Part shown: in pieces, positions 32,892-42,904 of the stretch
Layout: each line of letters starts with the position of its first letter
Numbering within the stretch: the stretch's first letter is position 1
Source of the DNA: Pedobacter frigidisoli
GTDB lineage: Bacteria; Bacteroidota; Bacteroidia; Sphingobacteriales; Sphingobacteriaceae
Direction of reading: 5' to 3'
NCBI RefSeq assembly: GCF_004331675.1
Contig: NZ_SJSN01000018.1
Coordinates: 40,135 to 104,134, forward strand
DNA length: 64,000 nucleotides
Made by a program: the position numbers and the translations under genes
The notes under the pieces: generated by a model
What the model was told of the DNA's origin: nothing
What the model saw: only the letters and a program-made list of their open reading frames with translations
Database searches by the model: none

Positions 32892-33995
32892 TTATTTTAT
32901 CAATTTCAATACTTCCTTGGCGATGATCTCATCTGCTTCGGGCAAGGCCATTCTGCCAAGATTTTCTGATAGCTTTTCGCATTGCTCCTTGTTATTCAAT
33001 AATGCCAATGCCTCTCTCACCAATGTATCTTCTGCAGAGCGATCAATAATTAACAATGCCGCATCGTTCCTTACCAACGCCATTGCATTTTTGGTTTGAT
33101 GATCTTCTGCCACATTTGGTGATGGCACCAGGATCACCGGTTTTTTGATCAAGCAAAGTTCAGCGATGGTTCCTGCTCCAGCCCTTGAGATGATTACATC
33201 AGCGGCTGCATAGGCGAGATCCATTTTATTCAAGAATTCCAGAATTCTAACATTGGGATGATAATCCAACCCTAAACGTTCCATAATACCTTTATAGTAA
33301 AACTTACCAGTCTGCCAGATCACCTGCACATCCTGCGCTATGATTTCCGGCAAATGTTTTTCTAGGGCTTTATTAAGAGTTCCGGCACCTAGGCTTCCAC
33401 CGGTAACCATTATCGTTTTCTTAAGTGGGTCAAGTTTTAAAAGCTCTGCACCTGCATAATGTTTTCCCTTTATATCAACAACTTCCTTTCGAACAGGATT
33501 TCCCGTCTTCAGGATTTTTTCAGCTGGGAAGAATTGATCCATATCATCAAAGGCCACACAAATCTTCGATGCCTTTTTACCTAACCATTTATTGGTAATA
33601 CCCGCATAAGAGTTTTGCTCTTGGATCAAATAGGGAATTCCCTTTAAAGATGCTGCATATAATAAGGGCCCCGAGGCATAACCACCAACACCAACAACTG
33701 CATCCGGCTTAAATTCATTAATGATCTGCACTGCCTTACGTACACTGCCAATGACCTTGAATGGCAGAGCCAGGTTTTTAACAATCGATCCGCGTTGCAT
33801 CCCGCTGATGTTTAAACCTATAATCTTATATCCGGCTGCAGGAACCTTTTCCATTTCCATCCGACCGATTGCACCCACAAATAAGATCTCACAGGCTGGC
33901 ACCAAACGCTTTAGCGCATTGGCTATGGCTACGGCGGGAAAAATATGCCCGCCGGTGCCACCACCTGATATGATAATTTTTGGGGAATTATTCAT
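32892..33995 (-). CDS. murG: UDP-GlcNAc:lipid I N-acetylglucosaminyltransferase
   Basis: Makes lipid II on the inner face of the membrane. The N-terminal glycine-rich GGGTGGHIFPAVAIA (about 11-25) is the MurG G-loop 1. GVGGYASGP near 103 is G-loop 2, and the UDP-GlcNAc site includes VTGGSLGAGTLN and SRAGAGTIAELCLIKKPVIL. It is 367 residues long, as expected. It sits between ftsW (upstream) and murC (downstream) with spacers of 73 and 78 bp, longer than most gaps in the cluster. Confidence 0.97.
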   Translation of the reverse strand: MNNSPKIIISGGGTGGHIFPAVAIANALKRLVPACEILFVGAIGRMEMEKVPAAGYKIIGLNISGMQRGSIVKNLALPFKVIGSVRKAVQIINEFKPDAVVGVGGYASGPLLYAASLKGIPYLIQEQNSYAGITNKWLGKKASKICVAFDDMDQFFPAEKILKTGNPVRKEVVDIKGKHYAGAELLKLDPLKKTIMVTGGSLGAGTLNKALEKHLPEIIAQDVQVIWQTGKFYYKGIMERLGLDYHPNVRILEFLNKMDLAYAAADVIISRAGAGTIAELCLIKKPVILVPSPNVAEDHQTKNAMALVRNDAALLIIDRSAEDTLVREALALLNNKEQCEKLSENLGRMALPEADEIIAKEVLKLIK

Positions 33996-34068
33996 TTTAA
34001 TCTAATTAACTATATAAAACTTTTTCAATAGCTTACCTAATCATGCCTCATCGTAATGGGGATTGATC

Positions 34069-35262
34069 TTAAGCCATTGCCGGTATCTCTCCAACAATAA
34101 CCTTATTGGCCACTTTCTCCTTACTTTCCTTTGCAAGGGCACCTGCATTTTCCTCCACATCCCTACTTACACTCAATATAATCCCAAAGGCCACACTGGT
34201 AAAAATCATAGAGGTACCGCCCATACTTACAAGGGGCAATGGTACTCCTGTTACCGGACCTAAACCTACAGCCACCGCCATATTTGCGAAAGCCTGAATA
34301 GTAAGACTAAAACTAAGCCCAGCTGCTAGTAATGCCCCAAATGCCTTTGGGGCCTGCGTGACGATCTTGATACATCGATATAAGAGCACCAGGTACAGCA
34401 CCATGATGACAAGTCCACCCAAAGTCCCCCACTCCTCAATAATAATGGCGAAAATAAAATCGGAGTATGGGTGTGGCAAGAAATTGCGCTGTGTACTGTT
34501 ACCTGGTCCTTTACCAAATACTCCACCAGTAGCCAAGGCAATTTTTGCCTGATCTGCCTGGAAAGTTTTATCAGAATGCTGCATCTCTGGATGCAGGAAA
34601 GTATTGATACGAGACATGTAGGTCTTTCTCCGCGGACCGAGGAAGAATACAAATAATAACAATACAAATCCACCGGCACAAACAATGGCAATCTGCTTAA
34701 TGCTGATACGTCCGATGATCAAGAGTAAAATACTTACGCCAAATAACATCAGTGCGGTAGAAAGATTTGCTAAGGCAATCAAAACAAAAACCACACAAAC
34801 AGAACCCATAATTGGGATAAATGATTCTTTTACATTTTTGATATTTTCCTGTTTTTTGGTCAGCATTCGGGCAAGAAAGGTAATCAGTGCCAATTTTGCC
34901 AAATCGGAGGTTTGAAAGGTCAATCCGATAACGGGAATCTTAACCCAACGTGATGCATCATTCAAGTTTGTACCAAATATCAAGGTATAAACCAATAATG
35001 GAATGGTGACAATCATCAGCACCTTTGAGATACCTGCATAGTACCTATAATCAAGTAAATGGGCAATATAGATCATTCCAATCCCCATTAATACAAAGAT
35101 TAAGTGTTTGGTCAATAACAACTTTTCAACTGCCTCCCCTTTTTTATAGGCTAGCGTTCCTGTTGCACTGTAAACTGCCATTACAGAGATAAGCGAAAGC
35201 AGGATGATGATCAACCAGATCCATCTATCGCCTTTTGTTTTATTAAGTAGTGCCTGAAACAT
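34069..35262 (-). CDS. ftsW: Lipid II polymerase FtsW (SEDS family)
   Basis: Septal peptidoglycan glycosyltransferase. It is a 397-residue protein with about ten hydrophobic segments. Family signatures: the DASRWVKIPVIGLTFQTSDLAKLAL block near 127-150, which holds the conserved SEDS Trp and Gln/Pro region, and GPVTGVPLPLVSMGGTSMIFT near the C-terminus. Position between murD and murG in the dcw cluster supports ftsW over rodA. A soluble basic tail follows the last membrane segment. Confidence 0.96.
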   Translation of the reverse strand: MFQALLNKTKGDRWIWLIIILLSLISVMAVYSATGTLAYKKGEAVEKLLLTKHLIFVLMGIGMIYIAHLLDYRYYAGISKVLMIVTIPLLVYTLIFGTNLNDASRWVKIPVIGLTFQTSDLAKLALITFLARMLTKKQENIKNVKESFIPIMGSVCVVFVLIALANLSTALMLFGVSILLLIIGRISIKQIAIVCAGGFVLLLFVFFLGPRRKTYMSRINTFLHPEMQHSDKTFQADQAKIALATGGVFGKGPGNSTQRNFLPHPYSDFIFAIIIEEWGTLGGLVIMVLYLVLLYRCIKIVTQAPKAFGALLAAGLSFSLTIQAFANMAVAVGLGPVTGVPLPLVSMGGTSMIFTSVAFGIILSVSRDVEENAGALAKESKEKVANKVIVGEIPAMA

Positions 35263-35280
35263 ATCTAAAAAGCCTCCTAT

Positions 35281-36675
35281 TTATAATTCTCTAACTGCCG
35301 CCTTAAACTGGTTACCTCGGTCTTCATAATTTTTGAAAAGATCAAAACTTGCACATGCTGGAGAAAGTAAAACTGTATCTCCACGTTTTGCCAAGTGAAA
35401 GGCAATCTGCGCAGCCTCATCAGCAGAAAAGGTGTTTACAATGATATCTACATCATCCTCAAAGGCATCGTGAATACGTTTGTTATCCTTACCCAAGCAT
35501 ACTATTGCCTTTACCTTACTTTGAACTAGATCCTTAAGCATATCGTAGTCATTGCCCTTATCAACACCGCCCATAATAAGCACAATGTCTGTATTTACGC
35601 TTTCCAGGGCATACCAGGTAGAGTTTACATTGGTAGCCTTACTATCATTGATAAAATCAATGCCCGAGATTTTGGCTACATGCTCTAACCTATGCTCAAT
35701 ATTCTTGAAATTCCCCATGCTCTCGCGTATGGTCTCATTCTTCAACTCTAAACGCTTGGCGACAATGCCAGAGGCCATAGAGTTATAAATGTTGTGCTTG
35801 CCTTGTAGGGCCAAATCTGTAAGAATAGACATGGTTAGTTCGTTATTTAATTCGGTGTGAATGTGTATTTGGTTTTCTTCCAGGTAGGCGCCCTGATCAA
35901 CTTTTTTAAGAATTGAAAATGGATAGGTTTTGGCCAGGGGCTTAACTTTTTCCAATGCCTTTAATGTTTCCTCATCATCTGCACAGTAGATAAAAATATC
36001 ATCTGCGGTCTGATTTTTTATAATGCGCATTTTTGATGCGGCGTAATTTTCAAGCTTGTGATCGTAACGATCCAAATGATCTGGCGTAATATTCAATAAT
36101 ACCGCGATGTCCGCCTTGAAATCAAACATATCATCAAGCATGAAGCTCGAGATCTCAAGCACATAATAATCATAGTTCTCACTGGCCACCTGTGCAGCAA
36201 AGCTTTGCCCGATGTTACCCGCAAGACCAACATTCAATCCTGCGTTTCTCAGGATATGATAGGTTAATAGACTCGTCGTTGATTTACCATTTGATCCGGT
36301 AATGCAGATCATTTTGGCATCGGTATAGCGTTTGGCAAACTCGATCTCCGAGATCACTGGAATTCCCTTAGCTGTCAGTTTTTTAATAATTGGGGCGGTT
36401 GAAGGAATACCTGGACTTTTAATTACTTCGATTGCGTTAAGAATAAGATCCTCCGTATGTCTTTCCGACTCGAATGAAATATTTAACTTCTCTAGTGCTG
36501 CCTTATATTTGTCGGTGATAATGCCAAAATCAGAAACGAAAACATCGAAGCCCTTCAATTGAGCCAGTTTAGCTGCACCAACGCCGCTCTCGCCGGCGCC
36601 CAAAATAACCACACGGCCCTGCCCTGCCATTGCTGACTGAGGATTGCCCCTTGTGATATCTTGTTTAGTGCTCAT
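35281..36675 (-). CDS. murD: UDP-N-acetylmuramoylalanine--D-glutamate ligase
   Basis: Adds D-Glu to UDP-MurNAc-L-Ala. The N-terminal dinucleotide-like fold has VVILGAGESGVGAA (about 22-35). The ATP loop is ITGSNGKSTTSLLTYH near 128-143. LNITPDHLDRYD and FINDSKATNVNSTWYALES are standard MurD blocks. It has 464 residues. The first 20 residues (MSTKQDITRGNPQ) look like a non-conserved extension, but no better start is present. Confidence 0.96.
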   Translation of the reverse strand: MSTKQDITRGNPQSAMAGQGRVVILGAGESGVGAAKLAQLKGFDVFVSDFGIITDKYKAALEKLNISFESERHTEDLILNAIEVIKSPGIPSTAPIIKKLTAKGIPVISEIEFAKRYTDAKMICITGSNGKSTTSLLTYHILRNAGLNVGLAGNIGQSFAAQVASENYDYYVLEISSFMLDDMFDFKADIAVLLNITPDHLDRYDHKLENYAASKMRIIKNQTADDIFIYCADDEETLKALEKVKPLAKTYPFSILKKVDQGAYLEENQIHIHTELNNELTMSILTDLALQGKHNIYNSMASGIVAKRLELKNETIRESMGNFKNIEHRLEHVAKISGIDFINDSKATNVNSTWYALESVNTDIVLIMGGVDKGNDYDMLKDLVQSKVKAIVCLGKDNKRIHDAFEDDVDIIVNTFSADEAAQIAFHLAKRGDTVLLSPACASFDLFKNYEDRGNQFKAAVREL

Positions 36676-36694
36676 TATATTTCTGATTTGTTTT

Positions 36695-37942
36695 TTATCT
36701 TAATTTCAATGTTACAATGGTGACGATGGCCAGCATGATTCCGATAACCCAAAAGCGGGTGACAATCTTAGCCTCATGGTAACCTTTCTTTTGGTAATGG
36801 TGATGCAATGGGGACATTAGGAAAATTCTTCTGCCCTCGCCAAAACGTTTCTTGGTATATTTAAAATAAGAGACCTGCATAATGACCGATACCAGCTCTA
36901 CCAGAAATACGCCACACAAAACCGGTATTAAAAGCTCCTTACGGATCATTAGCGCAAACGATGCGATAATTCCACCGATGGCCAAACTTCCAGTATCGCC
37001 CATAAATATTTGCGCTGGATAGGAGTTGTACCACAGAAAACCCACGCAAGAACCCACAAATGCGCCTGCAAAAATCATCAGCTCTGCAGAATTTGGGATG
37101 TACATAATATTGAGGTAATCGGCCATTACCGTATTACCGGAAACGTAGGCCAAAATCCCCAGCGTAATTCCAATTATCGCAGAAGTTCCCGTGGCAAGTC
37201 CATCAATTCCATCCGTAATATTGGCCCCATTGGATACGGCAGTGATGATAAATACCGTAAAGGCTAAAAATATAATAAATGCATAAGCCTGATAATCGCC
37301 TCCTAAAAACTTCAATACCTTTGCATAATCGAACTCATTGTTCTTATAAAAAGGCATATTGGTCTTAGTAGATTTCACATCCTGGGTATAGTAAAAGGTT
37401 TCCCCTTTTTGTCTCAATACCATCGGTACATCAGATGTATTTTTTACATCATCCTGAACCGTTTCCCTCACTACAATATTGGGGTGAAAGTACATGGTAC
37501 ATCCCACAATTAAGCCCAAGCCAACCTGACCAACTACCTTAAAACGACCAGCTAAACCCTCTTTATTCTTTTTGAATACCTTGATATAGTCATCCAGGAA
37601 ACCCACGGCCCCCATCCAAATGGTGGTGATGATCATCAGGATCACATAGATATTGGAGATATTGGCAAACAATAAGGTTGGCACCAGAATTCCAAGTAAG
37701 ATGATAATACCACCCATTGTTGGAGTACCCTGTTTTTGCATTTGCCCCTCTAGACCTAGGTTTCTTACGGTTTCGCCTACTTGTTTTTTATGCAGATAAT
37801 CAATTAATCTACGACCATAAACTGTGGTAATAATCAGCGAAAGAATAATAGAAATAGAGGCACGGAAAGTAATATACTGGAACAACCTTAATCCAGGGAT
37901 ATCGTAATGCTTATGTAGGTATTCGAATAATAAGTATAACAT
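36695..37942 (-). CDS. mraY: Phospho-N-acetylmuramoyl-pentapeptide transferase
   Basis: Transfers phospho-MurNAc-pentapeptide to undecaprenyl phosphate to form lipid I. About ten membrane segments are visible. Catalytic motifs: GFLDDYIKV near 115 (Asp pair), NITDGIDGLATG near 240, and MSPLHHHYQKKG near the C-terminus. At 415 residues it is about 55 longer than E. coli MraY because of a polar insert around 160-215 (QKGETFYYTQDVKSTK), a feature I associate with Bacteroidota MraY. Its start overlaps the murE stop by one base (TAATG), indicating coupled translation. Confidence 0.96.
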   Translation of the reverse strand: MLYLLFEYLHKHYDIPGLRLFQYITFRASISIILSLIITTVYGRRLIDYLHKKQVGETVRNLGLEGQMQKQGTPTMGGIIILLGILVPTLLFANISNIYVILMIITTIWMGAVGFLDDYIKVFKKNKEGLAGRFKVVGQVGLGLIVGCTMYFHPNIVVRETVQDDVKNTSDVPMVLRQKGETFYYTQDVKSTKTNMPFYKNNEFDYAKVLKFLGGDYQAYAFIIFLAFTVFIITAVSNGANITDGIDGLATGTSAIIGITLGILAYVSGNTVMADYLNIMYIPNSAELMIFAGAFVGSCVGFLWYNSYPAQIFMGDTGSLAIGGIIASFALMIRKELLIPVLCGVFLVELVSVIMQVSYFKYTKKRFGEGRRIFLMSPLHHHYQKKGYHEAKIVTRFWVIGIMLAIVTIVTLKLR

Positions 37943-39399
37943 TAGCTGTTCGTGTTTAGTTGTTCAAGTAAAATCTCCTTATCATCGAAATGATTCCGCA
38001 CACCATTAATCTCTTGGTATTTCTCGTGTCCTTTGCCGGCCACCAAAATAATATCTCCGCTTTGCGCTAAATGGCAAGCTGTTTTTATCGCCTCTCTTCT
38101 ATCCAAAATGGATAATGTTTTACGTTTATTTGTTGGTGATACACCAGCTTCCATATCATTGATGATCGTTTGCGGATCTTCAGTTCTTGGGTTATCCGAA
38201 GTCAGGATGACCTTATCGCTCCAATCGCAGGCCACTTGTGCCATTACCGGGCGTTTAGTTTTATCTCTATCGCCGCCACATCCAATCACGGTAATTACCT
38301 GTTCTGTTCCCTTGCGGATATTTGCAATAGTGCTTAACACATTCTGAACGGCATCGGGCGTATGCGCATAATCAACAATGGCAATAATCTTGTCTAGAGA
38401 AGTGATGTAATCGAAACGACCTTCTGCCCCAGTTAAGCGGCTTAACAAGGTCAATACCTTTAATTTATCTTGCTCTAAAAGAATCGCTGTTCCGTAAACG
38501 GCCAAGAGATTATAAGCATTAAATGTGCCTACCAATTTGAAGAATACATCCTCATTATCAATATCAAGATTTAATCCACTGAACTGGTTTTCGATTATCT
38601 TAGCCTTGAAATCTGACAATTGTTTTAATGCGTATGTTTTTTTATGAGCCTTGGTATTCTGCAACATTACCGCACCGTTTTTATCATCGATGTTGGTTAA
38701 TGCAAAAGCGGTTTTTGGCAACATATCAAAAAATGCTTTCTTTGCTTTCAGGTAGCTATCAAAGGTTTTATGAAAATCTAGGTGATCGTGAGTAAGGTTA
38801 GAGAAAACGCCACCCGAAAAAGTTAAACCCTCAATACGGTGCTGCGAAACTGCATGAGAACTTACCTCCATAAAACAATAATCACAGCCAGCATTTACCA
38901 TATCCCTTAATAATTGATTTAAGGCAATTGGATTTGGAGTGGTATGCGTTGCGGTGATAACCGTATCGTTGATGTAATTTTCTACTGTTGAGATTAGTCC
39001 AGTTTTATAGCCCAACTCTTTGAATAACTTGAAAAGGATGGTTGCAATAGTGGTTTTACCGTTTGTTCCAGTAATGCCAATCAGCTTTAAATCTGCCGAT
39101 GGATTGCCAAAATAATTCCCAGCCATGATACCCAATGCCACCGAGGTATTTTCTACCTTAATGTAGGTTACGGTAAAATCATTAACTTCCGGTAAGCTCT
39201 CACAAACGATTACTCCAGCACCCTGAGCGATGGTTTGCTCAATAAATTGGTGCCCATCGGCGAGCGTTCCAACAACGGCAAAGAAAACATCATTCTGACT
39301 AACCTTACGCGAATCGAAATTAAGCGCATTGATTTCCCTATCGGTCTTTCCAACCAATTCTTTAATCGTGATGCCATAAAGTAGATCCTGTAATTGCAT
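37942..39399 (-). CDS. murE: UDP-MurNAc-tripeptide synthetase MurE, meso-diaminopimelate type
   Basis: Adds the third peptide residue. The ATP loop is ITGTNGKTTIATILF near 109-123, and THDHLDFHKTFD holds conserved metal/substrate residues. The specificity motif reads DNPRTEDP, the form seen in enzymes that add meso-diaminopimelate (L-Lys enzymes differ here). This agrees with dapA elsewhere in the window. It has 485 residues. Its stop overlaps the mraY ATG by one base. The 91-bp gap to ftsI upstream is filled with short direct repeats. Confidence 0.96.
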   Translation of the reverse strand: MQLQDLLYGITIKELVGKTDREINALNFDSRKVSQNDVFFAVVGTLADGHQFIEQTIAQGAGVIVCESLPEVNDFTVTYIKVENTSVALGIMAGNYFGNPSADLKLIGITGTNGKTTIATILFKLFKELGYKTGLISTVENYINDTVITATHTTPNPIALNQLLRDMVNAGCDYCFMEVSSHAVSQHRIEGLTFSGGVFSNLTHDHLDFHKTFDSYLKAKKAFFDMLPKTAFALTNIDDKNGAVMLQNTKAHKKTYALKQLSDFKAKIIENQFSGLNLDIDNEDVFFKLVGTFNAYNLLAVYGTAILLEQDKLKVLTLLSRLTGAEGRFDYITSLDKIIAIVDYAHTPDAVQNVLSTIANIRKGTEQVITVIGCGGDRDKTKRPVMAQVACDWSDKVILTSDNPRTEDPQTIINDMEAGVSPTNKRKTLSILDRREAIKTACHLAQSGDIILVAGKGHEKYQEINGVRNHFDDKEILLEQLNTNS

Positions 39400-39411
39400 T
39401 TTAGTATTAAG

Positions 39412-39484
39412 TAGTGAGTATCAAGTATCAAGACTTTTCCTCTATTCTTATTTTATCATCGGACTTCTGACTTCAGACTCCGGA
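39412..39484. repeat. Short direct and inverted quasi-repeats between ftsI and murE
   Basis: The spacer contains AGTATCAAGTATCAAGACTT-like repeats near 39415-39436 and then CGGACTT (about 39461), TGACTTC, AGACTC and CGGACTT again before ftsI. These look like a slippage-generated run of 7-9-bp words. The same style appears before dapA and before murC. Confidence 0.5.
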
Positions 39485-39490
39485 CTTTCT

Positions 39491-41590
39491 TTAATTCAAT
39501 TCTATTTGTACACCTAATCCCTTACCCACCTTTGTTCCTGCAGCAATGGATTGAGCGGTAACCTTTCCTGAGCCGTAAACCTTGGTTTTCAAGCCCGCAT
39601 TTCCCAAAAGATAAAGTGCATCTTTCAACCCCATTCCAGAGACATTTGGCATTACGCCCTTACGTTCTGTATTTTCCTGAAAAACCTCACCAGCGCTGGT
39701 ATCCACAATATTATAGTATTCAGATTTTGAGGCAAACAACGGTTTAAAACCAAATGCCTTATAAACTTTTTGAGTAGCCTTGCTTTGTCCTGCTTTTGTT
39801 GGTGGATTACCCGTGCTTCCAACCAAACGCGTTGGCACATCATTGTACATTTGTATATCGCTTGCATAAATGCGGTCGGCTATTTCCCGAAAGACAGGAC
39901 CAGAAACCAGTGCACCGTAATAAGATCCTTTAGGGTCATTGATTACAACGATCATAGAGTATTTTGGCTTATTAGCTGGAAAATAACCTACAAAAGATGC
40001 TTGATACTGTTTATTTGCCTTGTATCCCTTATTGGCATCAGCCACTTGTGCAGTACCCGTTTTACCTGCAATCGGATACAATGGATTGTAAACAATTTGC
40101 TTTCCACTACCCTCTAGTACCACGCCTTCAAGCATCTTTTTGATCTTACTCAAGGTTTCATCAGAGCAGATCTTATCATTAATTACCCTGGCTTTGAACT
40201 GCTCAATCGGATTACCTAATCTTCTAATTTCCTTAACGAAAATTGGCGCCACCATTTTACCATTGTTGGCCACCGCATTATATAGCGACAACATTTTAAG
40301 TGGTGTCAATTGCATTTCGTAACCATAAGCCATTTGCGGTAAGGTCATTTTACCCCAACTCTTGTTTGTTTTTGCATTCTTTACTGCTGGCATGGCTTCC
40401 CCGGGAATTTGTAGGCCCATTTTCTCATTTAAGTGCCAATCATATAAGTGATCGGTAAATTTCTTGGGATCGGCACCATACTTACTATTGATTAAATAAG
40501 CAATAGCTGCATTTGATGACTGCTCGAAAGCTTTTTTAACCGTTACCACACCAATACTTCCATGTGAATCCTTAATCATGTGACCAGGAATTTTATAGTT
40601 CCCCGTCGCCACCATTGTATTGGTATCAACCAATTTATCCTCCAATAGCGCCATGTAGGAAGCTAACTTGAAAGTAGAACCTGGATCTTGATTACCTGCA
40701 ATGGCATAATTAAACTTCTCCTTATAAACACCCTCCTCCACTTTAGAGAAATTGGCCACAGCCCTGATTTCACCTGTAGCAACCTCCATCACAATAACGG
40801 CTCCGTGGTCGGCCTTACTTAAGATGAGTTGTTTTTCTAGTGCACTTTGCGCCAGATCCTGCATATTCACATCAATGGTGGAGATGATATCAGCTCCATC
40901 TTTAGGCGCCACTTCTGCTTCCTCATTCACTGGAATATAAACCCCACCAGCAATGCGTTGCATTAATCTTTTTCCTGTTTCTCCGTTGATGTATTCCTTG
41001 TATGCACCCTCTAAACCTACTCCATTTGCTACGTTCTCATTTTTATAGCCAATGGTACGGGCAGCCAATGCCTGAAAAGGAAGAATTCTCTTGTTCTGTT
41101 GTACCGCAATTAAACCTCCACTAAACTTACCAATATTGTAAAGTGGAAAGGTTCTAATGGTTTTAAGATCGGAATAACCAACCTTACGGTGAATCAATAA
41201 ATAACGGGCACTATCCTGACGACCCTTACGCAGGTATCGAGCATAATCCTTTGCTGTTTTATCCTGAAAAAGTTGGGCAAGCTTTAATCCTAATGAATCA
41301 ACCTTTTGGTTAAAAACCTTATCATCAGCAATACCGCCAGCATACATATCCATGCGCAATTCATATTCGGGAACCGAGGTGGCTAGTAAACTACCATCGT
41401 TGGAATAAATGTTTCCACGGGTTGCCTCCACATTTACATAACGTGTAGAAAGGCTATCTGCCATCGCTTTCCATTTTTTGCCCTGCACAAACTGCACCTG
41501 ACCAAGGCGAAAAAATACCGCCAGAGCAAAAAGCACAATTAAGCCAAATGCCAGATATACACGAAGCAGGATGTTTGCCCTAATATTCAT
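39491..41590 (-). CDS. ftsI: Septal class B penicillin-binding protein (FtsI/PBP3) with PASTA domain
   Basis: Septal transpeptidase. The ATG at 41590 is used; the frame reaches a TTG at 41602 that adds only four residues. One N-terminal membrane segment (about 8-28) is followed by the dimerisation domain and the transpeptidase: SxxK in DPGSTFKLAS (Ser305/Lys308 with this start), SSN in EQSSNAAIAY and KTG in AGKTGTAQVA. A PASTA module closes the protein (about 640-699, VMPNVSGMGLKDALYLLG). PASTA on FtsI is absent from E. coli but usual in Bacteroidota. It overlaps ftsL by 11 bp. Confidence 0.95.
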   Translation of the reverse strand: MNIRANILLRVYLAFGLIVLFALAVFFRLGQVQFVQGKKWKAMADSLSTRYVNVEATRGNIYSNDGSLLATSVPEYELRMDMYAGGIADDKVFNQKVDSLGLKLAQLFQDKTAKDYARYLRKGRQDSARYLLIHRKVGYSDLKTIRTFPLYNIGKFSGGLIAVQQNKRILPFQALAARTIGYKNENVANGVGLEGAYKEYINGETGKRLMQRIAGGVYIPVNEEAEVAPKDGADIISTIDVNMQDLAQSALEKQLILSKADHGAVIVMEVATGEIRAVANFSKVEEGVYKEKFNYAIAGNQDPGSTFKLASYMALLEDKLVDTNTMVATGNYKIPGHMIKDSHGSIGVVTVKKAFEQSSNAAIAYLINSKYGADPKKFTDHLYDWHLNEKMGLQIPGEAMPAVKNAKTNKSWGKMTLPQMAYGYEMQLTPLKMLSLYNAVANNGKMVAPIFVKEIRRLGNPIEQFKARVINDKICSDETLSKIKKMLEGVVLEGSGKQIVYNPLYPIAGKTGTAQVADANKGYKANKQYQASFVGYFPANKPKYSMIVVINDPKGSYYGALVSGPVFREIADRIYASDIQMYNDVPTRLVGSTGNPPTKAGQSKATQKVYKAFGFKPLFASKSEYYNIVDTSAGEVFQENTERKGVMPNVSGMGLKDALYLLGNAGLKTKVYGSGKVTAQSIAAGTKVGKGLGVQIELN

Positions 41591-42002
41591 CGCTCTTAAC
41601 AATTATTTTTTTTGGTGGTTCTATTAATTCCTTTATACCAAGGGTATCTACCTTTTTGGCTACCTCTGTCAATTTACTCTTGAACATCAGGTCGGCCTTT
41701 AAGGATTTATACTCCCATCGTAATTCCTTTACATCCTTATTTAATTTATCAATGCGGCGAACATTGTTGACCGCAAAGTGACTATTGGCAATATAGATCA
41801 TACCCAAAAAGGCCAAAAAACACAGATAAGGCAATGCATCTGTTGCGGCCTCCTTAGAGACTAATCCATCATTAAAAAGCTTGCTGATAAATGAATTGCT
41901 ATCCATCTTTTCCTCAGCAGTCTTCGGTTTTTTCGGTGCGGCCTTTAATTCTGGTTCAGGTCCGATTTCCTCTTCTTCTATATCCTCTCTAAACCTGTTC
42001 AT
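41580..42002 (-). CDS. ftsL: FtsL-like cell division protein
   Basis: A 140-residue bitopic protein at the normal ftsL position between rsmH and ftsI. The cytoplasmic N-terminus is charged (NRFREDIEEEEIG), one membrane segment lies at about 58-75 (LPYLCFLAFLGMIYIA), and a periplasmic heptad-like helix follows (about 85-120, RIDKLNKDVKELRWEYKSLK). Topology and place match FtsL, although sequence identity across phyla is low. The start overlaps the rsmH stop by 4 bp (ATGA type), and the stop overlaps ftsI. Confidence 0.85.
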   Translation of the reverse strand: MNRFREDIEEEEIGPEPELKAAPKKPKTAEEKMDSNSFISKLFNDGLVSKEAATDALPYLCFLAFLGMIYIANSHFAVNNVRRIDKLNKDVKELRWEYKSLKADLMFKSKLTEVAKKVDTLGIKELIEPPKKIIVKSDEY

Positions 42003-42904
42003 ATCTTTTCTGCAATTCTTAGCTTCGCACTGCGGGCCCTATTATTTTGCGCAATTTCCTCATCAGTTGCCATGATCGCCTTACGCGTAATCACATTAAA
42101 TGGCTTTTGCTGATTTCCGAAGAAATCCTTTTCTACCTCACCCTGAAACTTGCCCTTGGCCATAAAATTCTTCACCGGACGATCCTCTAATGAATGATAG
42201 GACATCACTACTAAATGACCACCTGGCCTTAAAACCTCTGCTGCCTGTTGCAAAAAATCCTCAAGCACCTGTATCTCAGCATTCACTTCAATACGCAAGG
42301 CCTGAAAAACTTGGGCCAAATATTTATTCTCTTTTCCTTTCGGGATATATGCTGCAATAGCGATTTTTAAGCTATCGATATCGGTGAACGGCTTTTCTAA
42401 CCTTGCCGTAGCAATGGCACGGGCCAATGACTTTGCATTTTTTACCTCACCATAGATCCCGAAGATCTTGTGTAATTTATCTTCTGAATAGGAATTTAAG
42501 ACCTGCGCCGCAGTGAGGTCGCGGTGCTGATCCATGCGCATATCCAGATCTGCATTATGGCGGATGGAAAAACCACGCTCAGCTACATCAAATTGATGAG
42601 AGGAAACGCCGAGATCGGCCAAAATGCCATCAACCTGCCTAAAACCCTTTAAACGAAGATTATTTCTCAAGAATCCGAAATTCTGATCGATAAATACCAA
42701 ACGATTATCATCAGGAATATTTGCTAGGGCATCAGGATCTTGATCAAAAGCAATTAAGGTTCCCTTCAGACCAAGATGTTTTAAGATCTCTCTTGAGTGA
42801 CCGCCACCGCCAAAGGTTACATCAACATAAACACCATCAGGTTTGATATTCAAACCATCAATGCAAGGCTTCAGCATTACAGGAATATGATAGTTATTCG
42901 CCAT
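41999..42904 (-). CDS. rsmH: 16S rRNA (cytosine-1402-N4)-methyltransferase
   Basis: S-adenosylmethionine-dependent methyltransferase RsmH (MraW) that modifies the ribosomal P site. YHIPVMLKPCIDGL opens the protein as in the family; DVTFGGGGHSREIL near 29-42 is the SAM motif; DLGVSSHQFD and MSYHSLEDRPVKNF are further signatures. It has 301 residues. It overlaps mraZ by 11 bp at its start and ftsL by 4 bp at its end, so the first genes of the cluster are translationally coupled. Confidence 0.97.
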   Translation of the reverse strand: MANNYHIPVMLKPCIDGLNIKPDGVYVDVTFGGGGHSREILKHLGLKGTLIAFDQDPDALANIPDDNRLVFIDQNFGFLRNNLRLKGFRQVDGILADLGVSSHQFDVAERGFSIRHNADLDMRMDQHRDLTAAQVLNSYSEDKLHKIFGIYGEVKNAKSLARAIATARLEKPFTDIDSLKIAIAAYIPKGKENKYLAQVFQALRIEVNAEIQVLEDFLQQAAEVLRPGGHLVVMSYHSLEDRPVKNFMAKGKFQGEVEKDFFGNQQKPFNVITRKAIMATDEEIAQNNRARSAKLRIAEKI

